DNA from: Xylanimonas allomyrinae
Lineage (GTDB): Bacteria; Actinomycetota; Actinomycetes; Actinomycetales; Cellulomonadaceae
Reading direction: 5' to 3'
NCBI RefSeq assembly: GCF_004135345.1
Contig: NZ_CP035495.1
Location: 2,790,001 to 2,854,000, forward strand
Length of the DNA: 64,000 nucleotides
Of this stretch, positions 18,358 through 26,396 are shown piece after piece. The translations under genes and the position numbers were made by a program. Every line of letters starts with the position of its first letter. The first letter of the stretch is position 1. The notes beneath the pieces are model-generated. The model was given only the letters and a program-made list of their open reading frames with translations. It did no database searches and was not told the origin of the DNA.

Positions 18358-18656
18358 GTGAGCGGCTACCTTCGTCTGACTCCCGCGATGCGCGACACCC
18401 TCGGGCGCTCCTTGATGCGCAGGGCGGCCTGTGGGGTCTGCGCATCTCGTCGTTGACGCGGAGGCCGACGGGCACGATCTATCCGCTGCTCGACAGGCTT
18501 GAACGGGAGGGGTTCGTCGTGTCGAGATGGGACCTGGGCTCTGCTCGTCCTGGACCTCCGCGCCGGATGTATGAGCTGACGGCCTCAGGGACACGGTGGG
18601 CGCGAATGAAGCTGGGCCGGGAGTCCGAGGTCGCGAGTGGCAATGGGGAGGTTTGA
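18358..18656 (+). CDS. PadR-family transcriptional regulator (frameshifted at about 18404)
   Basis: About 99 residues once a single G is restored at 18403-18405 (reading RDTLGALLDAQGGLWGL). The winged-helix core is clear: PTGTIYPLLDRLEREGFVVSRW, then RMYELTASG. PadR proteins are small dimeric repressors that often sit immediately before the membrane protein they control. That is the case here: the next gene starts right after the stop at 18657. GTG start without a ribosome site; see the promoter hexamer at 18345. Confidence 0.75.
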
Positions 18657-19238
18657 GTGGACAAGGTTGAGCGTCGTGTCGAGCGGGCGATCCGGATAAC
18701 GCCGCGGGCAGATCGGGATCGCTACGCGGACGAATGGCGCACCGATCTCGCGGACGCGCCGCATTATGGGCTGGCACAACGTGACGTTGCCAAGGGTGCG
18801 GTCGCAATGGCGGTGCGGCTGCGGATTCGTCAGGTCGAACACGCCTTCACCGGCGGTAAGGGTGCGCTCGTTGCCGCGGCGTGCTGGGTCGGGCTAGCCC
18901 TGCTCGGGGTAGCTGGGCTGTTGTTCGGCCAACTGCCCCTGCTGGCCTTCGCCGCCGCGGTGGCGGTCCTTGCGACTGCGTTCGCTCACGCCGGTGCCCC
19001 ATCGCACTGGAGCCACTGGCTGATGGTCGCCTCCACCGTGGTCGGCACTTGTAGTGCCATGTTCGTCTGGTGGGTCGCGGGGATCAGAATTCAGGACGAA
19101 CCAGTCGAGCCGATGCCTTCCGAGCCCGCTATCGCAGCGTGGGACGGCGCTGCGCTGATCCTCTTGCTGGTCAGCATCGTCGGGTTCCTCACCGCGACCG
19201 CCATCGCGGTGTCTCGCGAACGCAGGCGCAGGCCCTGA
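18657..19238 (+). CDS. Membrane protein paired with the PadR regulator, function unknown
   Basis: 193 residues. The N-terminal 60 residues are charged and amphipathic (VERAIRITPRADRDRYADEWRTDL), a pattern seen in prefix domains of PadR-linked permease-like proteins. Four hydrophobic segments follow (about 65-90, 92-108, 118-140 and 163-185). There is no transport motif. The GTG start abuts the PadR stop and has GGGGAGG at 18645-18651, so translation is coupled. Probably the target of the PadR protein. Confidence 0.7.
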   Translation: MDKVERRVERAIRITPRADRDRYADEWRTDLADAPHYGLAQRDVAKGAVAMAVRLRIRQVEHAFTGGKGALVAAACWVGLALLGVAGLLFGQLPLLAFAAAVAVLATAFAHAGAPSHWSHWLMVASTVVGTCSAMFVWWVAGIRIQDEPVEPMPSEPAIAAWDGAALILLLVSIVGFLTATAIAVSRERRRRP

Positions 19239-19244
19239 ACTTAC

Positions 19245-19279
19245 CTGGTGGAGCGGCGGGGGCAGCTCGCCCCACCAGG
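19245..19279. terminator. Hairpin between convergent genes
   Basis: Stem CCTGGTGG (19245-19252) with CCACCAGG (19272-19279) and a GC-rich loop, between genes ending at 19238 (+) and 19300 (-). It could terminate both directions; there is no T-tract. Confidence 0.4.
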
Positions 19280-19299
19280 CAGCGGTGGTCAGGAGGACA

Positions 19300-20364
19300 T
19301 CAGTCGAACCACTTGGCTCCCCCCGGATTGCAGGATGAGTTGACGGTCTGCACGTAGCTGACGTCGGGGCGCCATTCGTCCAGGTTCCAGGTCGACTTAC
19401 CTGGTGACCGGAGCGCTACAATCTGTTGGTGGCAGATGTACTGGTCGCGCATTCCATCTAGGTTCGTGTTCAACCCACTGTTCTTGTACTTCGAGTACAG
19501 CTCGTCCCAGCCGGAAACACCCGCCAGGTAGCTGCCCGCATTGGCGCGCGACCACCCGGTGGGTGTCACCTTGAGAGTCCTTCCCTCCGCATACTTCGTC
19601 CACGAGGCGCTGCTGATCAGAGAGAACCCAAGATACGGGTCAGCAACTACCGGGTATGCGACATCGGAGCCCATGTGGTCGACGTACTGGACGAGGGCGC
19701 CGTCTTGAATCTCGTAGTGGGTGGGCACGTCCATCCCGTTTGCGTCCTTGGCCCACGGAGACGAGAACCCACCCACCACGTGATCCTCGGCGTCGAGAAA
19801 CAGAACGCCGCTCGGCTCGCCCGCCTCGTGCATGAGTGCACCTTCGGCGTTGTCGACTGGGATGTCGCTCATCATCACCAGGCGCAACCCGGGCGACAGG
19901 GTCACGTCGTGCACGAACCGCGTCGGGGCCGACGCATCCGAGATCACGGTGTGGATGCGCATCCCGTCCTCCGTGGGCTGAACCGTTGCGTCCGTGGACC
20001 CCTGCCCGGCGTAGACGACGCTGCCATCCGACGCAAGGGCTCCACGCACGGATTCATCCGCCACCACGCCCACGCTCACAGATACCGGCCCTGACTCCGT
20101 CTGCGCCGTTGCATTCACCTCGCCGTCAGTCGTCCTAGGAATCGCGACCTGGACGTCCGTGCCCTCGCTCGCGTACGACCCGCCCGGCTTAGCCACTGCG
20201 CTGGCTTCGTCCCCGGCGACATCAGGCGGTGTCGCGGCGGCCACAACCTCCGCGATACCGTCCGATGTCGCCGGGAGCTCGTCCGCGTGGGCGGTACCGA
20301 CGCCGGACAGTGCCAGGGCACTGACCAGAACTGCTGTTGTTAGCGAAACGTTGCGGGTTCGCAT
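19300..20364 (-). CDS. Secreted DUF2599-domain protein
   Basis: 354 residues from the ATG at 20364, which has a perfect GGAGG 5 nt upstream. The signal peptide is clear (MRTRNVSLTTAVLVSALALSG, then AHADE). The mature N-terminal part resembles the beta-rich region found in many actinobacterial secreted proteins (SGVLFLDAEDHVVGGFSSPW; VAYPVVADPYLG). The C-terminal 100 residues fit DUF2599, with the conserved WNLDEWRPDVSYV and SSCNPGG motifs and a Cys pair. Function is unknown in the family. The frame is open without a stop for a further 300 bases upstream, into an apparently separate leader ORF. Confidence 0.8.
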   Translation of the reverse strand: MRTRNVSLTTAVLVSALALSGVGTAHADELPATSDGIAEVVAAATPPDVAGDEASAVAKPGGSYASEGTDVQVAIPRTTDGEVNATAQTESGPVSVSVGVVADESVRGALASDGSVVYAGQGSTDATVQPTEDGMRIHTVISDASAPTRFVHDVTLSPGLRLVMMSDIPVDNAEGALMHEAGEPSGVLFLDAEDHVVGGFSSPWAKDANGMDVPTHYEIQDGALVQYVDHMGSDVAYPVVADPYLGFSLISSASWTKYAEGRTLKVTPTGWSRANAGSYLAGVSGWDELYSKYKNSGLNTNLDGMRDQYICHQQIVALRSPGKSTWNLDEWRPDVSYVQTVNSSCNPGGAKWFD

Positions 20365-20642
20365 GTATGCCTCCATATGCAATCCGGGTGTGACGCACGA
20401 TGCGTCGGACACGTTCGAGTCGTTGTAGTCCTCGACCATGAGCGTGAATCCCTGTGCGTCGCCGACGCCGATCACGGCAGGCGCTGTGGTCAGCGACAGC
20501 CCGTCTGCGCCTTCGGCGGCGACCGCCGACCCGGCGAACATCGTCACCGAGGCCGAGGCGGGAGGCAGAGCACCACCGCGGAGACAACCGCGGTTCGACT
20601 CTGCCGCGTTCCACGCCCTGTGGCTTTCCGTCTCGACTTCAT
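20365..20642 (-). pseudogene. Broken secreted ORF running into the DUF2599 gene
   Basis: From an ATG at 20642, preceded by a GGGGAGA site, the frame encodes MKSRRK followed by a hydrophobic signal-like stretch (TAVVSAVVLCL). It then changes frame at GGG 20560-20562; one extra base gives PASASVTMFAGSAVAAEGADG, a plausible signal-peptide end. The rest (GFTLMVEDYNDSNVSDASC) matches no family I know, and no stop separates it from the DUF2599 gene, which has its own signal peptide. It may be a small secreted protein whose 3' end was lost by deletion. The call is tentative. Confidence 0.35.
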
Positions 20643-21226
20643 GGCGTCTCTCCCCGGCTCGGTGCATCTCTCCCCGGCTCGGTCCATGTCGCCGACTTCT
20701 CGCCGATCAGTAGCCACGACTCCCCCACGACTCCCGGCGACTCCCGGCGACTCCCGGCGACGCCGCCTCGCGTGGGCGCACGGTGACAACGCATTTGAGG
20801 CGACCGCGATGACACGGGGATCATGTGACTCCAGTCACAGGTACCTGAAGTGCGTGGGACCAGCAGAAGGGACGTCGCTGAGATGTCGCTGAGATGCCGC
20901 TGAGACGCCGCTGAGACGTGCTGAGCGACGGCGCCGAGGAACGACACCACGAAGGAATGTTCGCGAGCGCGTGTCGCTACGCGCATCACGAACCGATCAA
21001 TAACGAACGTTCGAAAGGCTGGATCGCAGGCACGATTGATGGCAGCGTGGGCGACCGGACCGGAAGCACGAGATGTCGGCCACGGCCAGATATCGGAGAC
21101 AAGGAGGCAATCCGGTTCCCGCTTCGGCTCGCGCAACCAAGGCAGCCGGTCCAGCGGCCCAGTGGTGAACACACAGAGGCCATCCATGGCCACGAAACCC
21201 CCTCCGCACCCTGTGAGGAGACGCAG
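20643..21226. other. Divergent intergenic region with several short repeats
   Basis: 584 bp with no convincing gene. It contains a 20-bp imperfect duplication (about 20650-20690), three copies of CTCCCGGCGA (20731-20760), the CRP-type site, and about 4.5 copies of an 11-bp unit TCGCTGAGATG or CCGCTGAGACG (20875-20925). A 10-bp palindrome CGAACGTTCG lies at 21004-21013. The ribosome site GAGGAG (21215-21220) precedes the CAP gene. Confidence 0.6.
20824..20839. promoter_or_regulatory. Perfect CRP/GlxR-type palindrome
   Basis: TGTGACTCCAGTCACA: arms TGTGACT and AGTCACA are exact complements, fitting the CRP/GlxR consensus TGTGA-N6-TCACA. It lies between the divergent secreted-protein genes (182 bp from the start at 20642, 388 bp from the start at 21227). 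Confidence 0.6.
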
Positions 21227-22195
21227 ATGACGAACCGCACGCGCACGAACGCTCAAGGCCACCCCCGCCGCCACGCCCGGGCGGGGCACCGACGTTCGAT
21301 GGCCCTGATCGCACTCGCAGCCGGCGAGGCCCTGGTGCTCGGTGGCCCCGCAGCACTCGCGACGGCGGCTGCAACCGGAGAGCTCACACCCCGCGAGGCC
21401 CACCAGCTCGCCGCCACCGCAGACGGTGGCCCGGCTGCCGGAGGGTCTCGGAGCGCCCGCGCCGTGCACACATCCGCACCGCGCTCAGCGCACCCGACAG
21501 CGCCCGAATCCGAACCCGGCCCGGGTGACACCTCGAGCGACGCGTCCGCCGACACCTCGGCTGGCACCCCAGTTGGCACCCCAGCAGGCACTCCAGCAGG
21601 CACCGATCACGTCGACGGAGACTCTCCCGTCGCCGCCGGCCCCGGCAACACGGGTCCCGGCAACACGAGTCCCGGCAACACGGATACCGAGAGCGGAAGC
21701 GCGAAGACCCGGCACCCGCGGCCGGGTGACGAGTCCGAGACAACGCCGGCATCCGATTCCGGGGCTCCCGCAGGTGCGCCCGACACCACGCCCCGCGCGA
21801 CGGACCCAGGTAGCGCCGCCCTCACTCCACTGGAGAAGGAGGTGCTCGACCTGACGAACGCCCGGCGAGCCCAGGCGGGCTGTCCGGCCGTCACGGTCGA
21901 CCCGCGCCTCACGGCGGCCATGCGCCTGCACACTCAGGACATGGCAGCCAACGGCTACTTCGACCACCAGAGCCTGGACGGCAGGAGCTTCGCCGACCGG
22001 GTCCGCGCCCAGGGGTACGACAGCCCGGGCGGCGAGATCCTGTACCTCGGCCCTGGACCGGCGGCAAACGCCGTCGACGGATGGATGCGGTCCGACGGGC
22101 ACCGGCGCATCATGCTCGACTGCTCCCTCGTCGAGGTGGGCGTCGGCGTGACGGACGGCGTGTGGGGCGAGGTCTTCGGGCGCGGCGACGGCTGA
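21227..22195 (+). CDS. Secreted CAP-domain (SCP/PR-1-like) protein
   Basis: 322 residues. An Arg-rich N-terminus and hydrophobic segment (MALIALAAGEALVLGG) form a signal peptide. Residues about 60-200 are a low-complexity Thr/Pro/Gly/Asp linker with GTP and GPGNT repeats. The last 120 residues are a CAP domain: LTNARRAQAGC, LHTQDMAANGYFDHQSLDG, the Glu in GGEILY, then GWMRSDGHRRIMLD and VEVGVGV. The His and Glu of the CAP cavity are present. Bacterial CAP proteins are secreted and of mostly unknown function; some bind metals or act on the envelope. Start ATG with GAGGAG 6 nt upstream. Confidence 0.85.
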   Translation: MTNRTRTNAQGHPRRHARAGHRRSMALIALAAGEALVLGGPAALATAAATGELTPREAHQLAATADGGPAAGGSRSARAVHTSAPRSAHPTAPESEPGPGDTSSDASADTSAGTPVGTPAGTPAGTDHVDGDSPVAAGPGNTGPGNTSPGNTDTESGSAKTRHPRPGDESETTPASDSGAPAGAPDTTPRATDPGSAALTPLEKEVLDLTNARRAQAGCPAVTVDPRLTAAMRLHTQDMAANGYFDHQSLDGRSFADRVRAQGYDSPGGEILYLGPGPAANAVDGWMRSDGHRRIMLDCSLVEVGVGVTDGVWGEVFGRGDG

Positions 22196-22286
22196 CGCCG
22201 CGCCGAACGCCCCGGGCGAACGAGCTGTCCCAGGGGCTCGAACGCCGAACCCTCCGCCGACACTGCATGCTCGGCCGCGCTGCCGA

Positions 22287-22292
22287 TAGCAT
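22287..22292 (+). promoter_or_regulatory. -10 hexamer TAGCAT for the ArsR gene
   Basis: TAGCAT lies 6 nt before the GTG at 22299, and no Shine-Dalgarno is present, consistent with a leaderless transcript. Confidence 0.4.
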
Positions 22293-22298
22293 CGTCCG

Positions 22299-22955
22299 GT
22301 GGCGATGATTCACGAAGCCGGTGAAGTCGGTGGGATCAGCCGCGTCGGCAGGGACGACGCGGCGGACAGGAACGACGGGCCCCGCGGGAACGACGGGCCC
22401 ATCGGGAACAACGGGCCCAGCGGGCCCGACGGAACCGACGGAACCGACGGAACCGACAGGAACAGGCATGCCGACAGCCTCGCGATGGAGGCCGCGGCAT
22501 GCCTGTTCCGCGGGTTCTCGGAGCCGACGCGGATGTCGATCGTCCGGCATCTCGCGCTGGGCGAGCACCGCGTGGTCGACCTGACCCGCCACCTGGGGCT
22601 GGCGCAGTCGACCGTCTCCCAGCACCTCGCCTGCCTGCGGGACTGCGGGCTGGTCGAGTCGCGCGCCGTCGGCCGGGCATCGGTCTTCTCGCTCGCGCAC
22701 CGGGACTCGACGCTCGCCCTGTTCGCGGCGGCCGAACGACTGCTCGCCCTCACGGGCGACGCCGTCGCGCTGTGCCCGTCGTACGGGTCCGCGTCACACC
22801 GCACCGCCGACAACGCCGCGCACGCGGAGGCAGATGCCCCGGGGGACGCCCACCGCAGCCCCGAACACGAGACCGCTGGCCGGGAATCTGGCGGCTCGCG
22901 CGACACGGCCCCTGGCGCGGTCCGCCGTGCGGTTCACACCAAGGCCGCGCCGTGA
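22299..22955 (+). CDS. ArsR/SmtB-family metal-responsive regulator with Gly-rich N-terminal tract
   Basis: 218 residues. The winged-helix core (about 62-155) contains [48 protein letters not shown] in order, as in CmtR/CadC-type repressors. Cys residues at CLFRGF, CLRDCG and ALCPSYG could bind metal. The N-terminal 60 residues include nine Gly-X-Y triplets (GPR GND GPI and so on), an odd collagen-like tract. If that part is not translated, an ATG at 22484 would start the core directly. The stop overlaps the GTG of the CDF gene by 4 nt, so the pair forms one operon: a repressor released by excess divalent metal, controlling the exporter. Confidence 0.85.
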   Translation: MAMIHEAGEVGGISRVGRDDAADRNDGPRGNDGPIGNNGPSGPDGTDGTDGTDRNRHADSLAMEAAACLFRGFSEPTRMSIVRHLALGEHRVVDLTRHLGLAQSTVSQHLACLRDCGLVESRAVGRASVFSLAHRDSTLALFAAAERLLALTGDAVALCPSYGSASHRTADNAAHAEADAPGDAHRSPEHETAGRESGGSRDTAPGAVRRAVHTKAAP

Positions 22956-23875
22956 CCCACGACCACGGCCACGCAGTCCCGGGCGCAGGAACCGACCAAC
23001 GACGTCGCCTCGCGGTCGCGTTCGCGATCACCGCCGCAATCCTGGTCGCGCAAGCCGTCGGCGCCCTGATCACGGGCTCGCTCGCCCTCCTGGTCGACAC
23101 CGCGCACGTGCTCACCGACGTCGCGGGGCTCGGCATGGCACTTGCCGCCGCGTCACTCTCGCTGCGTCCACCGACGCCGCGGCGCACGTGGGGGCTGCTG
23201 CGCGTCGAGGTGCTCGCGGCGGGCGCGCAGGCGGGGGTGCTGCTCGTCGTCGGGATCTATGTGCTCGCCGAGGGCGCGGGCCGGCTGTTCGACCCACCCG
23301 AGGTGCCGTCGCGCGAACTGATCGTGTTCGGCGCCGTCGGCCTGGTCGGCAACATCGCCTCGCTGCTCGTGCTCCGGGCGGGGCGCGCGGCGTCGTACAA
23401 CACGCGCGCCGCGTTCCTCGAGGTCGTCAACGACGCGCTGGGGTCGGTCGGGGTGATCGTCGCGGCCGTCGTCATCGCGACGACCGGCTGGCAGCGCGCC
23501 GACGCCGTCGCGGGCCTGCTCATCGGGATCCTCATCCTGCCGCGCGCGGGGCGGTTGCTCGTGGAGACGGGCAACGTGCTGCTCGAGTCGACCCCGCCCG
23601 GCCTCGACCTGAGCGAGGTGCGCGCACGCCTGCTCGCGATGAACCACGTCGAGGGCGTGCACGATCTGCACGCCTCGCTTGTCGCGACCGGCCTTCCGGT
23701 GCTGTCGGCCCACGTCGTCGTGTCGCCGGAGTGCTTCCGCGACGGGCACGCCCCGCAGATCCTCGACCGGCTCCAGGACTGCGTCGCGACCGAGTTCGGC
23801 GTCGCCGTCGAGCACTCCACGTTCCAGCTCGAGCCCGCAGGCCACGCCGGGCACGAACCGCCTTCGCACACCTGA
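22952..23875 (+). CDS. Cation diffusion facilitator (CzcD/ZitB-type metal exporter)
   Basis: 307 residues, starting at the GTG inside the 4-nt GTGA overlap with the ArsR gene. His-rich N-terminus (THDHGH) and six membrane helices. The helix-II metal site is HVLTD preceded by DTA (DTAHVLTD) and the helix-V site is VVNDALGS. A cytoplasmic C-terminal domain includes NHVEGVHDLHA and SAHVVVSP. These are the zinc/cadmium/cobalt-type CDF motifs. It is a proton antiporter in the cytoplasmic membrane, expelling divalent metal. Confidence 0.93.
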   Translation: MTHDHGHAVPGAGTDQRRRLAVAFAITAAILVAQAVGALITGSLALLVDTAHVLTDVAGLGMALAAASLSLRPPTPRRTWGLLRVEVLAAGAQAGVLLVVGIYVLAEGAGRLFDPPEVPSRELIVFGAVGLVGNIASLLVLRAGRAASYNTRAAFLEVVNDALGSVGVIVAAVVIATTGWQRADAVAGLLIGILILPRAGRLLVETGNVLLESTPPGLDLSEVRARLLAMNHVEGVHDLHASLVATGLPVLSAHVVVSPECFRDGHAPQILDRLQDCVATEFGVAVEHSTFQLEPAGHAGHEPPSHT

Positions 23876-23998
23876 CCACAGCACACCCGAGCCCCGGCAC
23901 GCCCGCCCCCGGCCCCGAACCCCTCACGCGCGGGGTCCCGGGCCCGGCACACAACACCGGCACACGACACCGGCACACAAGATCAACACGGAGACCCG

Positions 23999-24733
23999 AT
24001 GACCGCCGCAGCCGTGCCCGACGCCCGCCGCACCACACTGCACCGGCGCGTGCGCTGGATCGTCGCGGCGACCATCGCGTACAACGTCGTCGAGGCTGCG
24101 GTCGCGCTCGGCGCCGGGCACGTCGCGTCGTCGACGGCGCTCGTGGGGTTCGGCCTGGACTCGGTCATCGAGGTCGCGTCGGCCGCCGCCGTCGCCTGGC
24201 AGTTCACGCGGCGCGACCCAGAGCGCTGGGAGCGCGCCACGGTCAAGGTCATCGCGATCGTGTTCTTCGCGCTGGCCGCGTACATCACCGTCGAGGCGGT
24301 GCTGCACCTCACCGGCCACGGCGACGACGTCGCACACTCCCCGCTCGGTATCGGCATCGCCGTCGCCTCGCTGGTCGTCATGCCGGGGCTCGCCTGGATC
24401 GAGCACCGCACCGGACGCGAGCTCGGTTCCCGGTCGGTCATGGCCGACGCGAAGCAGCTCCTCCTGTGCGTCTACCTGTCGGCGACGGTGCTGGTCGGGT
24501 TGCTCGCGAACAGCGTCTTCGGGTGGCAGTGGGCCGACTCGCTGGCGGCCCTCGTCGTCGCCGGGCTCGCGGCACGCGAGGGCATCGAAGCGTGGGGCGG
24601 GGAGGTGGAGTCAGCCGTCGGCGTGCTGAACGACCTCGAAGACGGGCCCGAAGACGGGCCCGGGGACGGACCCGTGGACGGATTCGAGGAGGGGCACGTG
24701 TTCGCTCCGCACGACGACGGATCGAACCGCTGA
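23999..24733 (+). CDS. Second cation diffusion facilitator-like membrane protein
   Basis: 244 residues with about six hydrophobic helices. Metal-site-like motifs are GFGLDSVIE in helix II and SVMADAKQ near helix V. The family's C-terminal cytoplasmic domain is missing and is replaced by a short acidic tail (EDGPEDGPGDGP). A His pair (HLTGHGDDVAH) lies in a loop. It follows the CDF gene after 123 bp with its own ribosome site (GGAGA), probably in the same metal-responsive unit. Substrate unknown; the DxxxE-type helix II suggests a subgroup other than CzcD. Confidence 0.82.
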   Translation: MTAAAVPDARRTTLHRRVRWIVAATIAYNVVEAAVALGAGHVASSTALVGFGLDSVIEVASAAAVAWQFTRRDPERWERATVKVIAIVFFALAAYITVEAVLHLTGHGDDVAHSPLGIGIAVASLVVMPGLAWIEHRTGRELGSRSVMADAKQLLLCVYLSATVLVGLLANSVFGWQWADSLAALVVAGLAAREGIEAWGGEVESAVGVLNDLEDGPEDGPGDGPVDGFEEGHVFAPHDDGSNR

Positions 24734-24858
24734 CGACGCCCGCGCGTCGCGCCCTCCGCCGCGCCACCGTGCGCGCCTGTCGTCCCGACGCTCGGGAGAC
24801 CTCCGCCGAGGCAGCGAGGAGATCGTGCGCCTGACGAATGCCGCGCCGGGTCGCGCGG

Positions 24859-25827
24859 CTACGACCTGCCCAGCCCTGGTGATACCTGCCGGGTATCAGG
24901 CGCTTCGGCGGGCTCGTGCTCGGCGGGGCGCGCGTCCGTGCTCGCACGCCAGGCCCGGAAGCTGCCGCCGAGCGTGGGCACCGCCACCTCCAGGGCGATC
25001 CGCCGGAAGGCCGCGATCTCGGGGGCGGTCCGGTAGGCGACGGACGCCAGGCCCACGCGGGCGTCCGGCACACCGTCGAGCGGGCGATACACCACCTCGG
25101 GCCGTGGGTACATCCCCGCCACCGACGCGCCGACGATGGCGATGCCCCGGCGCGCGGCGACGTGCTCGAGCTTCTCCTCCATCGAGCGTGTCGTCACCCC
25201 CGGCCGGCTCGTGGGCAGGAAGTCGCCGGCCCAGCCGGGCACGAGATCCGGGGAGTCCAGCAGCGGCTCGTCCTGGAGTTCCCGCACGTCGATCCGCTCG
25301 TGATCGGCGTACGGGTGGTCGTGCCGCAGCGCGACCACCCGGGGCTCCTCGGCCAGCGGTGTCACCACGAGTCCGGCCTCGTCGAGCGGGTAGCGCACGA
25401 ACGCGACGTCGGCCGTGCCCTCGTGCAGCACCGTGACCTGGTCGATGAACGAGGTGCGCACGACGTCGGCGTCCCAGCCCGGGTGGGTGTCGCAGAACCG
25501 GGACACCATGGCCGTGACCATCAGCCCCGGCATGAACCCGATCGTGAGCAGCCTCCGGTCCTCGCGCGCCCGGGAGGCACGGCGCTCGAGGGCGTCGGCG
25601 GCTCGCAGCAGCGGCAGCGCGTCCTCAAGCACCTGCTCACCGGCCGGGGTCAGCGTGGTGCCCAGGTGGGACCTGTCGAGCAGGCGGACGCCGAGCTCCT
25701 GCTCCAGCGCGCGCAACTGCCGCGTGAGCACGGGCTGAGCTACGAAGAGCTGGTCCGCCGCCGCGCGCATCGAGGCGGTCTGGGCCACGGCGACGAAGTA
25801 GCGCAGCTTCCGCAGGTCGACGTCCAT
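24859..25827 (-). CDS. LysR-family transcriptional regulator
   Basis: 322 residues. The N-terminal winged helix is typical (LRYFVAVAQTASMRAAADQLFVAQPVLTRQLRALEQELG), followed by the effector-binding domain (about 90-295) and a Pro/Ala-rich tail. The start ATG follows GAGGGAG. It is transcribed in the same direction as, and downstream of, the SDR gene at 26397. A 20-bp sequence within the last codons of this gene (24878-24897) also occurs, inverted, upstream of the SDR gene, suggesting that the SDR promoter is its target. Confidence 0.9.
   Translation of the reverse strand: MDVDLRKLRYFVAVAQTASMRAAADQLFVAQPVLTRQLRALEQELGVRLLDRSHLGTTLTPAGEQVLEDALPLLRAADALERRASRAREDRRLLTIGFMPGLMVTAMVSRFCDTHPGWDADVVRTSFIDQVTVLHEGTADVAFVRYPLDEAGLVVTPLAEEPRVVALRHDHPYADHERIDVRELQDEPLLDSPDLVPGWAGDFLPTSRPGVTTRSMEEKLEHVAARRGIAIVGASVAGMYPRPEVVYRPLDGVPDARVGLASVAYRTAPEIAAFRRIALEVAVPTLGGSFRAWRASTDARPAEHEPAEAPDTRQVSPGLGRS
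24878..24897 (-). promoter_or_regulatory. LysR-type dyad, copy 1 (inside the LysR gene end)
   Basis: On the minus strand this reads GATACCCGGCAGGTATCACC, with dyad GATACC-N5-GGTATC. It is identical over 20 bp to 27216-27235 on the plus strand. It overlaps the codons for DTRQVSP near the LysR C-terminus. Confidence 0.6.
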
Positions 25828-26396
25828 GCTGCTCCCTCACGCATCGGGGTCACGATCCGGCACCCGCGGACCGGGTCTCAGTGGTCTCCTCCCCAGGAAC
25901 TCGTTGCCGACGGGCTCGTTGCAGACGGGCTCGTCGCCGCCGGGCTCACTGCGGCCGGCACGTTCGCCGTCGTGAGGACCATCATGATCCTGGCGGCGGG
26001 CGTCGCGCCCGGGCACCGCGACCGGCCGACGGCGCGGCCCGCCGTCGGCGCCTCGCACCAGGCCCCGTGCAGGGGCCCGCGCGGGGGCCCGCGCAGGGGC
26101 CCGCGCAGGGCGCACGCGAGGCTCGCACCGGGGCCGCGCCGGGCATGCACCCGGCATGCACCCGGCATGCACCCGGCATGCACCCGGCTTGCACCCGGCA
26201 TGCACCGGCTCTGGCTCGGCTTGCGCCGGACCTCGCGGCCGCCCGGCGCTTCCACAGCGCTGCCGCAGCGCGAGCGCGGCCACCAGCACGGCCACGAGCA
26301 CGCGACCAGCACGGCCCGCCCGTACGCCACCAGCACGCCACGCACCGGAGGCGTCCGGGCCGTCTCGGCCCCGGACGCCTCCGCCGCGTCGTGCCC
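25828..26396. other. Intergenic region with three tandem repeats
   Basis: 569 bp, no gene seen. Six 11-bp units (GGCATGCACCC, one with CTTG) at 26142-26207 each contain GCATGC or a variant. Before it are GGGCCCGCGCAG-type 12-bp units (about 26070-26110), and degenerate 15-bp units containing ACGGGCTCGTTGC lie at about 25905-25950. All frames are low-complexity across it. Confidence 0.65.

Noticed and set aside
21004..21013. CGAACGTTCG as a LexA/SOS box
   Set aside because: The actinobacterial box needs a 4-nt gap between CGAAC and GTTCG; here the two halves are fused with no gap.
26142..26207. GCATGC-containing 11-bp repeats as an attachment site or terminal repeat
   Set aside because: No integrase, transposase or second copy is present; it is a simple tandem array.
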